A stretch of DNA of 64,000 nt from Helicobacter marmotae (GTDB taxonomy: Bacteria > Campylobacterota > Campylobacteria > Campylobacterales > Helicobacteraceae): positions 1 through 64,000 of the forward strand of contig NZ_NXLR01000006.1 of NCBI RefSeq assembly GCF_003364255.1, read 5' to 3'. The position numbers were made by a program, and so were the translations under genes. This document shows positions 30,790-39,343 of the stretch, piece after piece. The first letter of the stretch is position 1; every line of letters starts with the position of its first letter. The notes beneath the pieces were generated by a model, which saw only the letters and a program-made list of their open reading frames with translations, was not told the origin of the DNA and made no database searches.

Positions 30790-31942
30790 TTAAAAAATCA
30801 AATTGAAAGATATGGTTTTCAAAGAGGGCAAGGCGTTTGTTATGGGCTAGCTCTTTGATAATCTCTACATCGCTTTTATCGAGCGTGGAGGCATAGAGAT
30901 TGCGCGATTCGGTGAGGTTAGCAAGGAGATTGCCCGTGCCTGCAGCACAATCCCATATAATGTATTCACTCTGCCAATCCTCCCCTAAGGCTTTAGCGAG
31001 GTAATCTTGCGCCTTTTGCACCCATCTTTGCGGAGTGAAAAATGCGCCTTTGCGCTCTCGTATATCGCTAGGCACGAGCAAATCGCGCCGCTCTATGATG
31101 TAGTCCCAATATTCCTTTTTGGGTGGGCGCTCATAAAGATTCCAAAAGCTTTTATGCGCTTTTTGGTTATCTTTAAAGCTTGCGGTGTCTTTTTGCTCTG
31201 TGCGCATAAAAGTAATGGTTTTATTGAATTCATAATACGTTTTTTGCAGCACGACAAAGAGTTTGTCGATTAGGCTTTGATTTTCTTCGCTTAATAAATC
31301 CGCCAAATAAAAATCAGAATCCAAAATCCCCGCGTCTTTAGCGAGATTCCAATCAATGCTAATAGAATCTTTGACGCTTGTAAGCCATTTTTGGTAAATC
31401 ACCATAAAGTTATTTTTGCTGATTTGGATTTTGTGCAAATGCTCGTTATCTAAGCTAAAATTTGCCTTGATGAAAGCTTTGAGTTCTTTAGAATCTTGTG
31501 CAAAATCAAATTGTAACTTTTGAGATTCTAATAGCTCTTTGGTCGTGTTATAAAGCTGCTTAAACTCCTTGCTCTCATAGTTACTTGGCGTAACATTCCA
31601 ATTAAAGTCATTTTGGCTAAAGATGCGGGCTATCTCATCATAGGGGATAAAGGCGAATTTTAAAGCATCAAATGCACCTAAGAAAAGCGGGGGAAGCTCG
31701 GATTCAAAAGTGCGCTCTTTGCCGATAGTGAGAATAAGCTGCACAAAAGATTCTATAATATCGCTCTTGCTGCCTTTCTTTGCCTCTGCCCAAAGAAAAT
31801 GAATACTCTGAAAAAGACTTCTTACATCAAATGACACACAAAAATCAATCTTGCCCAAAATGCGCGTGGTGTCAAAGTCTTTAAAATACTCTTGCGCAAT
31901 TTTATTTTTAAGCTCTTCTTCTAAAATATCTAATGGATACAT
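30707..31942 (-). CDS. Type IIG restriction-modification enzyme, N-terminal part, phase-off
   Basis: Starts at MYPLDILEEE after AAAGGAGAGGTG; the longer frame to 31966 overlaps the -10 box. D33 in GKIDF and E53-A-K55 in WAEAKKG suggest a PD-(D/E)xK nuclease at the N-terminus. The methyltransferase begins with GAFFTPQRWV (about 299-308) and motif I DCAAGTGN (331-338). The frame runs through the poly-G tract and ends after GGGDRRGL. As a fused nuclease-methyltransferase, it would modify adenine on one strand and cut nearby. The specificity cannot be read. Confidence 0.88.
   Translation of the reverse strand: MYPLDILEEELKNKIAQEYFKDFDTTRILGKIDFCVSFDVRSLFQSIHFLWAEAKKGSKSDIIESFVQLILTIGKERTFESELPPLFLGAFDALKFAFIPYDEIARIFSQNDFNWNVTPSNYESKEFKQLYNTTKELLESQKLQFDFAQDSKELKAFIKANFSLDNEHLHKIQISKNNFMVIYQKWLTSVKDSISIDWNLAKDAGILDSDFYLADLLSEENQSLIDKLFVVLQKTYYEFNKTITFMRTEQKDTASFKDNQKAHKSFWNLYERPPKKEYWDYIIERRDLLVPSDIRERKGAFFTPQRWVQKAQDYLAKALGEDWQSEYIIWDCAAGTGNLLANLTESRNLYASTLDKSDVEIIKELAHNKRLALFENHIFQFDFLNDILLDKPCEKHANSANSTGGGDRRGL
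30724..30734 (-). repeat. Homopolymeric C11 (coding strand G11) phase-variation tract
   Basis: Eleven consecutive C on the plus strand, G on the coding strand, the only long G/C tract in the window. Reading ACG-GGG-GGG-GGG-GAT gives the off frame ending at 30707; one G fewer gives ...GGG-ATA-GAA and continues into the NPPY-containing frame. Confidence 0.95.
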
Positions 31943-31964
31943 CACCTCTCCTTTTACTTCTAGC

Positions 31965-31970
31965 ATTATA
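31965..31970 (-). promoter_or_regulatory. -10 box of the restriction-modification gene
   Basis: TATAAT on the minus strand, in ACACTATAATGC, about 23 bases before the chosen ATG at 31942. The 5' leader would be about 15 bases and contains AGGAG. Confidence 0.55.
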
Positions 31971-32036
31971 GTGTAATTTAGTGTCCTAAAAATATTGCCC
32001 TTTCTCCTTGCAGTCTTTAACTATTTAAAGTTGTAG

Positions 32037-32765
32037 TTATTTATGCTCATACATCTCCCAAATGGGGGCTTCAAACACATCGGGAATATTTTTAAGCACT
32101 TCAAAGGGGGTAAATCGCTCCTTGTAGCCCATGCAATAATGATCTTTTATCCAGTAGCCGGGGTAGAAAAATTTTAAGCCATTTTCTTTACCAATTTGAA
32201 TTTGCTTTAAGATATTTAGTGTGCCTAGACTATAAGAGGCATAGCTATGGTCATAATAAAAATACACAGCAGTAATGCTATCAAAAAGCGCATCGACAAG
32301 CCCCACGCCAATCAGTTGGGAATCCATAAAATACAAGAGCTCATAGCCAAAGTCTTGATGTCCAGCGACAAACATATCCATATATGATTCTGCATTAATG
32401 GGTGCGTATTCCCAGCCTTTTTTACTTTGCATAACTTTATGATAGCGGTTATAAAGCTCTATATGTGCTTGTGAAATAGTGGGCTTTTGTATGTATATAT
32501 CGATGTTTGCAGACTTTTTTAGCACTCTCTTTTGGTTTTTGCTTAAAGTAAAGTCATCAATGAGTGTGCGTATAGAAATACAATCTGTGCAGCCTCTGCA
32601 CATAGGGGTGAAAAAGTAATTCCCAAATCGCCTCCAACCTCGCTCTAATAAGCCATGATAAAAGTTAGGGGTTACATTTTGGATATGAAAATAGCGAAAA
32701 ATGCTCTTTTTAGAATCAATATAGCTACATGTGCGTTCATCAGAATAAAATTCAACCAATCTCAT
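32037..32765 (-). CDS. bpt: Aspartate/glutamate leucyltransferase Bpt
   Basis: A 242-residue leucyl-tRNA--protein transferase, which adds Leu to proteins with N-terminal Asp or Glu and so marks them for ClpS-ClpAP. N-terminal ERTCSYIDSKKSIFRYF, the central NYFFTPMCRGCTDCISIR (about 49-66), and the C-terminal FFYPGYWIKDHYCMGYKERFTPFE are family signatures. The ATG overlaps the mltC stop by one base (TAATG). Confidence 0.92.
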   Translation of the reverse strand: MRLVEFYSDERTCSYIDSKKSIFRYFHIQNVTPNFYHGLLERGWRRFGNYFFTPMCRGCTDCISIRTLIDDFTLSKNQKRVLKKSANIDIYIQKPTISQAHIELYNRYHKVMQSKKGWEYAPINAESYMDMFVAGHQDFGYELLYFMDSQLIGVGLVDALFDSITAVYFYYDHSYASYSLGTLNILKQIQIGKENGLKFFYPGYWIKDHYCMGYKERFTPFEVLKNIPDVFEAPIWEMYEHK

Positions 32766-33946
32766 TACTTAATGTGCTCATAATTCTTTTTAAATGTGCT
32801 AACTTTAAGGAGGTAGCGTCTGCCCTCATCAGAGGGGAGCTTAGTGCGAAGTGTGTCATATACCTTTGCAGATGAGAGGGCATTAATGCGCATAAAGGCT
32901 TGGGCTTTATCATTATGGAATGTCCTTAGCACACTGCCTGCCCCTGCATTATATGCGGTGATAACGCAATATTCTTGGCTTTGCTTGTCTTTAATATCAG
33001 GCAAGTAACGATTAAAAAGAATGCTTAAATACGCCACACCATAGTGGATATTTGTCTCAGGGTCAAAAAGCATTTCTTTTGTGGGCATACCCTTTTTACC
33101 ATTGATAAGCTCATAGGCATCAGCCCCTGCTGTGCTCGGTACAAGCTGCATAAGCCCATAAGCTGGAGCACCACTTACCGCATAGGGGTTGAAGTTTGAT
33201 TCTGTTTGGATAATGCCTAGCACAAGTGCAGGGGAGATATTGTATTTATGGGCATATTTACGCACGATTTCTTCATATTTATGCTCACTCTTGCTTTGAT
33301 AGTCTCCGACCATTTGAAGCTCCACATATGATACTTCCTTGCCATTACTACTTTTGCGTGTTTTGAGTTGATTGGCTATTAGGTATTTTGCATACGCTTT
33401 AGCGCGCCATTGTGTGAGAATATCTTGCCCTTGGTTATCCTTAATAAGCCCTGCAAGAAATGGCGTGCCTTTAAGCTCAAAATCATCACTTGAGTATAAA
33501 TCCACATTAGCTGGGTTTTCTGGCATAAGCAGGGTATTAATAATGGCTTTTTCTAAACTCTCCACACCATCAATACTTTCAATCCGTATTGCTCCTATAG
33601 CAAAGTCAATACTTGCTTTTATCTTGTATTGATTAGAGTATTTCACATAGGTTTGCACACTCGGCAGGGTTACATCTGTATCCGCCCAAAGCTTTGCTAC
33701 ATTGCCACTAAGCGTCTGGGTGATTTTGGCATATTGTCTTTTGACTTCTTTTGTGTTACGTGAGAGTGTCTTTTGCTCATTGCTATTTACGCGGAGTTGA
33801 TTCCCTGCGATATGTCTCATCGCCTCACTTGGGTCATCAGCTATATTAATGCGTGAATTCTGCTCTAAAGTACCACATGAGGAAAACAAGCAGAGAAAGA
33901 GCAAAAAAAGACAAAATTTAAAGAAATACTTAAGGAAAATATGCAC
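32765..33946 (-). CDS. mltC: Membrane-bound lytic murein transglycosylase (MltC-like lipoprotein)
   Basis: About 393 residues. A lipoprotein signal with lipobox LFSSC, an N-terminal DUF3393-like domain (about 60-195), then a lysozyme-fold SLT domain (about 215-345) with catalytic Glu in LGIIQTESNFNPYAVSGAPAYGLMQLVPSTAG and NIHYGVAYLSILF, ITAYNAGAGSV. It cleaves peptidoglycan to 1,6-anhydro-muropeptides at the outer membrane. The start is uncertain: GTG at 33946 has GGGGGTG upstream; TTG at 33970 is also open. Confidence 0.9.
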   Translation of the reverse strand: MHIFLKYFFKFCLFLLFLCLFSSCGTLEQNSRINIADDPSEAMRHIAGNQLRVNSNEQKTLSRNTKEVKRQYAKITQTLSGNVAKLWADTDVTLPSVQTYVKYSNQYKIKASIDFAIGAIRIESIDGVESLEKAIINTLLMPENPANVDLYSSDDFELKGTPFLAGLIKDNQGQDILTQWRAKAYAKYLIANQLKTRKSSNGKEVSYVELQMVGDYQSKSEHKYEEIVRKYAHKYNISPALVLGIIQTESNFNPYAVSGAPAYGLMQLVPSTAGADAYELINGKKGMPTKEMLFDPETNIHYGVAYLSILFNRYLPDIKDKQSQEYCVITAYNAGAGSVLRTFHNDKAQAFMRINALSSAKVYDTLRTKLPSDEGRRYLLKVSTFKKNYEHIK

Positions 33947-34108
33947 AAAACACCCCCGCAAAACACCCAAGATAAAGAGATATTTAGGAATAAGAATTAA
34001 GTTAGAATAAGCCCTGATTGTATCGTAAAAAGTTAAGTTTTACGCCTATCTTGCAAAATATGCTATACTTTTTGACTTTTGGTTTTATATCAATTTTATA
34101 TGAATTTT

Positions 34109-34140
34109 ATATGCCCTAAAGCAAGAGTTTAAGGGCATAT
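34109..34140. other. Long hairpin in divergent mltC / radical-SAM gap
   Basis: ATATGCCCTAAA (34109-34120) pairs with TTTAAGGGCATAT (34128-34140), with one bulged base and a 7-base loop. No T-run follows on either strand, so it is not a typical terminator. The left flank has three copies of an ATTTTATAT-like word. The 209-base gap otherwise holds a TATACT -10 candidate at 34064. Confidence 0.55.
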
Positions 34141-34179
34141 TGGCGTATTGACACAAGCTAAGTGCTTTAAAGGAAAGTT

Positions 34180-35106
34180 ATGGAAATTATCTTTGGTCCC
34201 ATACATTCACGGAGATTTGGCAAATCTCTTGGCGTAGATCTCTCTCCCGCACAGAAACAATGTAATTTTGACTGCGTGTATTGCGAGCTACAAAGGGGTA
34301 AAAGTGTAGATTCTATGCAAAAGGTCATTGCTCCCGCAGAAGTTTTACAAGCGATAAAAGAGGCACTCTATATTCATAAAATCGATGTACTCACCCTTAC
34401 AGCAAATGGCGAACCTACCTTATATCCGCATTTAGAGGAGTTAATTAGCGCTATTAAGGATATATTGCCAGATTCTATAAAACTACTCCTTTTAACCAAT
34501 GGTTCTTTGCTGTGGAAAGAAGAGGTACGCCGTGCTCTTGCAAAGCTTGATATTGTGAAATTCTCATGTGATAGCTTAGAAGAGAGAGCCTTTAGACGTA
34601 TCGATCGCCCTCATGCAAGCCTCTCACTAGAGCAAATTAAAGCAGGTATAGCATACTTTGCCAAAAGCTTTAAGGGTGAGATTGTCGCTGAAGTGCTATT
34701 TGTCAAAGGTATTAACGATACCCTAAGCCAAGCAGAGCAAATTGCCGCCTTTTTATCCACACTGCCTTTAACGCGCGTAGATTTAGGCAGTATCGACCGC
34801 CCGCCGGCGTATAAGGTAGAGGCTATAAGTGATGAGGAGCTCCATAAGCTCGCCCAATGCTTTTATGCCTATCCACATTTGGAAGTGAATTGCCCTAAAC
34901 GCATTGCCCATAAAGGACAAAACGCCCTAAAAACTTACACCCAAGAGCAGCTTATCAATCTCCTTAAACGCAGACCCCTCAGCATAAAAGACGCTCAAAA
35001 TATGTTTAGCCAAGAAACATTAGCTATGCTTGATAGCCTCATTGATAGTGGTATCTTAAGGCAATGCCAAATTGCTTCAGATACCTTTTATCAAGTTATT
35101 AACTAA
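34180..35106 (+). CDS. Radical SAM protein
   Basis: A 308-residue radical SAM enzyme with the 4Fe-4S motif CNFDCVYC (C-x3-C-x2-C, about 28-35), followed by TLTANGEPTLYPHL (GEP motif, about 77-90) and SCDSLEERAFRRIDRPH. A C-terminal extension (about 255-308) resembles a winged helix. This is a conserved Campylobacterota family of unknown substrate; I recall an H. pylori homologue annotated only as radical SAM. AAGGAAAGTT precedes the ATG. Confidence 0.85.
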   Translation: MEIIFGPIHSRRFGKSLGVDLSPAQKQCNFDCVYCELQRGKSVDSMQKVIAPAEVLQAIKEALYIHKIDVLTLTANGEPTLYPHLEELISAIKDILPDSIKLLLLTNGSLLWKEEVRRALAKLDIVKFSCDSLEERAFRRIDRPHASLSLEQIKAGIAYFAKSFKGEIVAEVLFVKGINDTLSQAEQIAAFLSTLPLTRVDLGSIDRPPAYKVEAISDEELHKLAQCFYAYPHLEVNCPKRIAHKGQNALKTYTQEQLINLLKRRPLSIKDAQNMFSQETLAMLDSLIDSGILRQCQIASDTFYQVIN

Positions 35107-35115
35107 ATTAGGAAT

Positions 35116-35145
35116 AAACATTAAAAAATATCACTTATAATGTTT
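35116..35145 (+). promoter_or_regulatory. sodB promoter with overlapping inverted repeat
   Basis: AAACATTA (35116-35123) and TAATGTTT (35138-35145) form an inverted pair with 14 bases between. A TATAAT -10 box (35136-35141) overlaps the right arm. The sodB ATG is 120 bases downstream. In H. pylori sodB is repressed by Fur without iron cofactor; that a Fur-like protein binds here is inference. Confidence 0.45.
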
Positions 35146-35260
35146 CCACTTTTGATTAAGAAAAACTTAACTTTAGCCTCCTATACCTCAAAGTAGATAA
35201 GTGATTTCTAACTTCAAAAGCAACATTTCAAAACAACATTTAAGGAATAAGGAGAAGTCA

Positions 35261-35899
35261 ATGTTTGAATTACGCAAATTGCCTTATGGCACAAATGAGT
35301 TTGGGAGCTTTATAAGTGAAGAGACATTTTCATATCACTATGGCAAACATCATCAAACTTATGTCAATAATCTCAATAATCTCATTAAAAACACGGAGTT
35401 TGAGAATGCAACACTTGCTGATATTATCACTCAAGCAAGCGGAGGGCTTTTCAACAACGCCGCACAAGTATATAATCACGATTTTTATTGGGATTGCATA
35501 AGCCCTAAGGCAAGTCAATTAAGCGCAGAGCTAAGTGCTGCAATTAATGCTGAATTTGGCTCATTAGAATCTTTTAAGGAAGCATTCCTTTCTTCAAGCA
35601 CCACGCTTTTTGGCTCAGGCTGGAATTGGCTTGTGTATAACCCTAAAAGCAAAAAGCTTGAAATTGTCCAAACAAGCAATGCTGCTACACCTTTAAGTGA
35701 AGCTAAAGTGCCACTTTTAGTGGTAGATGTATGGGAACACGCATATTATATAGACCATAGAAATGCTCGCCCTGCATATTTAGAGGGCTTTTGGAAGCAC
35801 ATCAACTGGGCATTTGTATCATCTGCGTATGAATGGGCGCTTAAAGAGGGCTTTGAATCTGCAAAATTCTATATTAATGAGCTTCACGCCCGCAAATAA
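35261..35899 (+). CDS. sodB: Superoxide dismutase (Fe)
   Basis: A 212-residue Fe/Mn-type superoxide dismutase, starting at MFELRKLPY after AAGGAGAAGTCA; an open frame extends 20 codons upstream but has no ribosome site. Metal ligands lie in SYHYGKHHQTYVNNLN (His about 26), YNHDFYWDC (His about 74), and DVWEHAYYIDHRNARPAYLE (Asp and His about 156-160). The GSGWNWLVYN stretch is typical of the Fe form. Converts superoxide to H2O2 in the cytoplasm. A terminator follows. Confidence 0.96.
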   Translation: MFELRKLPYGTNEFGSFISEETFSYHYGKHHQTYVNNLNNLIKNTEFENATLADIITQASGGLFNNAAQVYNHDFYWDCISPKASQLSAELSAAINAEFGSLESFKEAFLSSSTTLFGSGWNWLVYNPKSKKLEIVQTSNAATPLSEAKVPLLVVDVWEHAYYIDHRNARPAYLEGFWKHINWAFVSSAYEWALKEGFESAKFYINELHARK

Positions 35900-35906
35900 C
35901 TCCATT

Positions 35907-35953
35907 GCAGCACTCCTAAGGCTTTAGAGGTTTGGGGGAGTGTTGCGTTTTTA
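35907..35953 (+). terminator. Rho-independent terminator after sodB
   Basis: GCAGCACTCC (35907-35916) pairs with GGAGTGTTGC (35937-35946) with one G-U pair, followed by GTTTTTA. Confidence 0.75.
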
Positions 35954-36010
35954 TGCTATTATCACTCTTTTTCCACATTTATTTACCTAGCTTATTATCA
36001 AAGGCAAGTT

Positions 36011-36841
36011 ATGAGCGAACATTCTATTGTATCTTTTATCACGCAGGCTATTTGTGAGGATTTGGGCAGGGGAGATATGTATGCGCTTTGTGCTAAAACC
36101 CAGCACGTTAAGGCATATATTGTAGCCAAGCAAGATGGAATCTTCTCAGGAGAAGTGTATCTCAAGGCATTAATGGAATATTTCGCACTTCAATATAGCT
36201 CCCCATACACAGACGGAGTAGCTTTTGCTAAAGGGGCGCATTTATGCCATATAGAGGGCGATTATATTAAGATTCTCCAATGTGAGCGCGTGCTATTAAA
36301 TATTTTAGCCCATAGTAGCGGTATAGCCACACTCACGCATAGCTATGTCCAAGCGATAAAAGATATACCCATTAAGCTCCTTGATACACGTAAAACTCGC
36401 CCACTTTTGCGCGAACTTGAGAAATACTCCATTCGTAATGGCGGAGGCTCTAATCATCGCTTTGGACTTGATAGTATGCTTATGCTAAAAGATACACATT
36501 TAGCCTACGTAGATGATTTAGAGGGCATAATTAGCACTGCTAGAGAGAGATTGCCATTTATGTGCCCTATTGAAGTAGAGTGCGAGAGTTTTGAATCTGC
36601 CAAAAAGGCAATGAAAGCGGGAGCTAATGCGATTATGTGCGATAATATGAGCGTTTGTGAGATAAAAGAAGTAGTGAAGTATCGTAATGCTTATGCACCT
36701 CATATTATCCTAGAAGCCAGTGGGAATATTACCCTCCAAAATATAAGAGAATACGCTCTAAGTGGTGTGAATGCCATAAGCATAGGCGCGCTTATACACC
36801 AAGCCCAGTGGATTGATTTAAGCTTAAAAATGCAAGGCTAA
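36011..36841 (+). CDS. nadC: Nicotinate-nucleotide pyrophosphorylase NadC
   Basis: A 276-residue quinolinate phosphoribosyltransferase forming NaMN from quinolinate and PRPP, the step after NadA. Seen are ILQCERVLLNILAHSSGIAT (about 95-115), LLDTRKTRPLLRELEKYSIRNGGGSNHRFGL (about 126-155), KDTHLAYVDD and ILEASGNITLQNI (about 236-248). The canonical KDNH reads KDTH here. nadA lies 5.7 kb downstream on the same strand. AAAGGCAAGTT precedes the ATG. Confidence 0.93.
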   Translation: MSEHSIVSFITQAICEDLGRGDMYALCAKTQHVKAYIVAKQDGIFSGEVYLKALMEYFALQYSSPYTDGVAFAKGAHLCHIEGDYIKILQCERVLLNILAHSSGIATLTHSYVQAIKDIPIKLLDTRKTRPLLRELEKYSIRNGGGSNHRFGLDSMLMLKDTHLAYVDDLEGIISTARERLPFMCPIEVECESFESAKKAMKAGANAIMCDNMSVCEIKEVVKYRNAYAPHIILEASGNITLQNIREYALSGVNAISIGALIHQAQWIDLSLKMQG

Positions 36842-36850
36842 AGGCAAGAA

Positions 36851-37792
36851 GTGCAACATTTTGATAGAGAATCGTTTTTCCTCTCTTGTCTTAAAAAGCA
36901 GCAAGTTACAAAGGGTATTGGCGATGATTGCTGCATTATAGATATGCAAGATTCTCCGCCAAAGCACACGCATATAGCCCACATCAAATCAGCAAACCTT
37001 AAATCCCTTGTTGTAGGTATGGATAGCTTTTGTGAGGGGGTGCATTTTTTAAAAGATTGGTTTAGTCCATACGAGCTGGCTACAAAGGCATTTTTAGTGA
37101 ATTATTCTGATATTATCGCTATGAATGCCACGCCTCTATATGCCACTCTAAGTATTGGCTTGCCCAAATATTGGCTTAAGGGTGATATTGCAGCTTTTAC
37201 ACAAGCAATTGGGGACTTCTGCCGTGCTTATAAAATACATCTCATCGGTGGAGATACGATAAAGTCATCATCGCTGCAAATTCATATTACACTTTTTGCT
37301 AAGCCCCATAAACACACACTTTATCGCGACAAGATTCCAACAAATAGCTTGCTATGCTACACTTGTGATACATATCCTAAATATACTATCACTCGTAGCT
37401 ATAAAGTGCTAAAAATGCTACTAGCTCCTGCAAATAAGGGGAAACTACGGGCAAGTGGGCGGTTTTTAGCCCCAAGCATTAGGGCAAAGTTTATACGCGA
37501 ATGCGCGCCTTTTTTGAAAGGCGGTATGGATATATCAGATGGCATTTTAAGCGATACCTTGCAGCTTTGCAAGCTTAATCACCTTTATTTTAAGCCATAT
37601 AAGAGCTTTTTTAGTGCGCACACAAGGTCCCTACTGCAAAGTGGAGAATCATATGAAATGCTCCTTTCACTCCTACCAAAGGATCTAAGGAGGCTAAAAA
37701 TGAGGGCAGCACGTTATAGAATCCGCATACAAACACTCGGGGTTTTTACAAGAATTACACATAAATTACCCCCACCTAGATTTTGGCATTAA
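36851..37792 (+). CDS. thiL: Thiamine-monophosphate kinase ThiL
   Basis: A 313-residue AIRS-fold kinase making thiamine diphosphate from the monophosphate. Motifs: GIGDDCCII (about 22-30; usual form GIGDDAAV), VGMDSFCEGVHFL, NYSDIIAMNATP, IGGDTIKSSSL (about 138-148), KGGMDISDGILSDTLQL (about 223-240) and SGESYEMLLSL. The sequence is divergent but retains the Mg/ATP acidic residues. The start is GTG at 36851, ten bases after nadC, so the two are probably cotranscribed. Confidence 0.88.
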   Translation: MQHFDRESFFLSCLKKQQVTKGIGDDCCIIDMQDSPPKHTHIAHIKSANLKSLVVGMDSFCEGVHFLKDWFSPYELATKAFLVNYSDIIAMNATPLYATLSIGLPKYWLKGDIAAFTQAIGDFCRAYKIHLIGGDTIKSSSLQIHITLFAKPHKHTLYRDKIPTNSLLCYTCDTYPKYTITRSYKVLKMLLAPANKGKLRASGRFLAPSIRAKFIRECAPFLKGGMDISDGILSDTLQLCKLNHLYFKPYKSFFSAHTRSLLQSGESYEMLLSLLPKDLRRLKMRAARYRIRIQTLGVFTRITHKLPPPRFWH

Positions 37793-37830
37793 GCCCATAA
37801 CACTATAAAATCTCTTTAAAAAGGAATGCA

Positions 37831-38538
37831 ATGACTATCATACTTGCCACAGGTAATAAACATAAAATCCAAGAATTTCAATCCATGCTGGAAGGTAAGG
37901 AGGGTAAGGGCACAAAAGTATATGCCTACAATGATTTTATAGAATCTTTTCATATCTATGAGCATGGCAAAGATTTTAGAGAAAATGCTGTTTTAAAGCT
38001 TCAAGCTATTTATCAAGCCCTCTATAAGAGATATTCACAACAACCTCACACTTTGCTGCAAGCCCCCATTGCCTTACTTGCTGAAGATAGTGGATTATGT
38101 GTTCAGGCTCTCAATGGAGAGCCGGGCATATATAGTGCGCGATATGCACACTATAAGCATTTTGTCTCTACTGCTCAAAACAGCACCGATAAACAAAATT
38201 TACAATGCTTGATAGAGCAGATGAAGCACATTTCACCCAATATGCCAACTCCGGCGTTTTTTATAGCTCATATTGCCCTTATCGTGGTGCAACATCTACC
38301 TTTACCACCTCTAAAGCAATGCCAAATCGAACATTTTGAGGGTATATTACATGGTGAAGTGATTGATGAAGCAAGGGGTGAAAAGGGCTTTGGCTATGAC
38401 CCGATTTTTATTCCTAATGAAAATAATCCGCTTAGAAAGACTTTAGCAGAGTTTGAGCCAAGTGCTAAAAATGCTATATCTCATCGTAAAAAAGCCTTAT
38501 ATGAATGTTGCAAAAGCTTATTTCAAAAGTTTATTTGA
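37831..38538 (+). CDS. rdgB: XTP/dITP pyrophosphatase (RdgB/HAM1 family)
   Basis: A 235-residue non-canonical purine NTP pyrophosphatase, longer than the usual ~200. N-terminal IILATGNKHKIQEFQSML (about 3-20), LLAEDSGLCVQALNGEPGIYSARYAH (about 86-110), GEKGFGYDPIFIP (about 187-199), and SHRKKAL near the end are family marks. Extra residues lie around 65-85 and 140-170. It removes ITP/XTP to prevent mutagenesis. AAAAAGGAATGCA precedes the ATG. Confidence 0.93.
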   Translation: MTIILATGNKHKIQEFQSMLEGKEGKGTKVYAYNDFIESFHIYEHGKDFRENAVLKLQAIYQALYKRYSQQPHTLLQAPIALLAEDSGLCVQALNGEPGIYSARYAHYKHFVSTAQNSTDKQNLQCLIEQMKHISPNMPTPAFFIAHIALIVVQHLPLPPLKQCQIEHFEGILHGEVIDEARGEKGFGYDPIFIPNENNPLRKTLAEFEPSAKNAISHRKKALYECCKSLFQKFI

Positions 38539-38592
38539 TAGAGAATAAAGCATAAATCAATAATATTAAGCTAAAAACAATTTCTTTTCATA

Positions 38593-38598
38593 TACAAT
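38593..38598 (+). promoter_or_regulatory. Putative -10 box for the OmpA-family lipoprotein
   Basis: TACAAT in TTTTCATATACAATGC, 34 bases before the chosen ATG at 38633. Confidence 0.4.
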
Positions 38599-38632
38599 GC
38601 GGGCTTTAAATTTCAACTTTAAAGGATTTGGT

Positions 38633-39292
38633 ATGGTAAAACTTCAACGTATTTCTCTCGTAGTTTGTGGTGCGCTCCTTATGGCAGCTTGTACAACAAA
38701 CCCTTACACAGGAGAATCACAAATTAGTAAAACTGCTATTGGTGCGCTTGGTACAGCGGCAGTAGGTGCAGGCGTTGGCGCATTGGTCAATAAAAAAGAC
38801 AGAGCCAAAGGTGCTGCTATTGGTGCGGGTGTTGGTGCATTAGCAGGTGGTGCGGTAGGTGCTTATATGGACGTGCAAGATAAAAAACTCCGCGAAGAGC
38901 TCCAAGGCACAGGTGTGAGCGTTACTAAAAATGGCAATGAAATTATCCTTAATATGCCCGGTGATATTACCTTTAAAACCGGTAGCGCAAGCTTGAGTGC
39001 TGATTTTTATGCGGTGCTTAATTCTGTAGCAAAAGTGCTCAATAATTATGAAAAAACTATTGTAACGGTTGTAGGTTATACTGATAACACAGGTTCTGAT
39101 AAAACCAATCTTAGCCTTTCTCAACAACGAGCCAACACGGTAGCTACTTACCTTAAAAATCAAAAGGTTAAATCTGAACGTTTTGTGATTGAAGGGCTTG
39201 GCTCAAGCAATCCTATTGCTTCTAATACAACTGCAGAGGGTAGGGCGAAAAACCGCCGTGTAGAAATCTCTCTTACTGCGATTACACAATAA
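38633..39292 (+). CDS. OmpA-family outer membrane lipoprotein (YiaD-like)
   Basis: A 219-residue protein starting MVKLQRISL after AAAGGATTTGGT; an upstream in-frame ATG at 38597 lies in the promoter. The lipoprotein signal ends at LMAAC. A glycine-zipper segment (about 35-80: repeated GAGVGAL, AAIGAG) is followed by a peptidoglycan-binding OmpA C-terminal domain (about 105-215) with VVGYTDNTGSDKTNLSLSQQRA and GRAKNRRVEI. It tethers the outer membrane to peptidoglycan. A terminator hairpin follows. Confidence 0.92.
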   Translation: MVKLQRISLVVCGALLMAACTTNPYTGESQISKTAIGALGTAAVGAGVGALVNKKDRAKGAAIGAGVGALAGGAVGAYMDVQDKKLREELQGTGVSVTKNGNEIILNMPGDITFKTGSASLSADFYAVLNSVAKVLNNYEKTIVTVVGYTDNTGSDKTNLSLSQQRANTVATYLKNQKVKSERFVIEGLGSSNPIASNTTAEGRAKNRRVEISLTAITQ

Positions 39293-39296
39293 CGCA

Positions 39297-39327
39297 TTAG
39301 CCTCCATTATGAAGGAGGCTAAATCTT
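39297..39327 (+). terminator. Hairpin after the OmpA lipoprotein gene
   Basis: TTAGCCTCC (39297-39305) and GGAGGCTAA (39314-39322) form a 9-bp stem with an 8-base loop, followed by a short AATCTT; T-run is weak. Confidence 0.6.
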
Positions 39328-39343
39328 ACTAGAATCTCCCATA

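Noticed and set aside
29317-31942. Reading the restriction-modification locus as two independent genes
   Set aside because: Motif I and motif IV of one methyltransferase are split exactly at the poly-G tract and the second part has no ribosome site.
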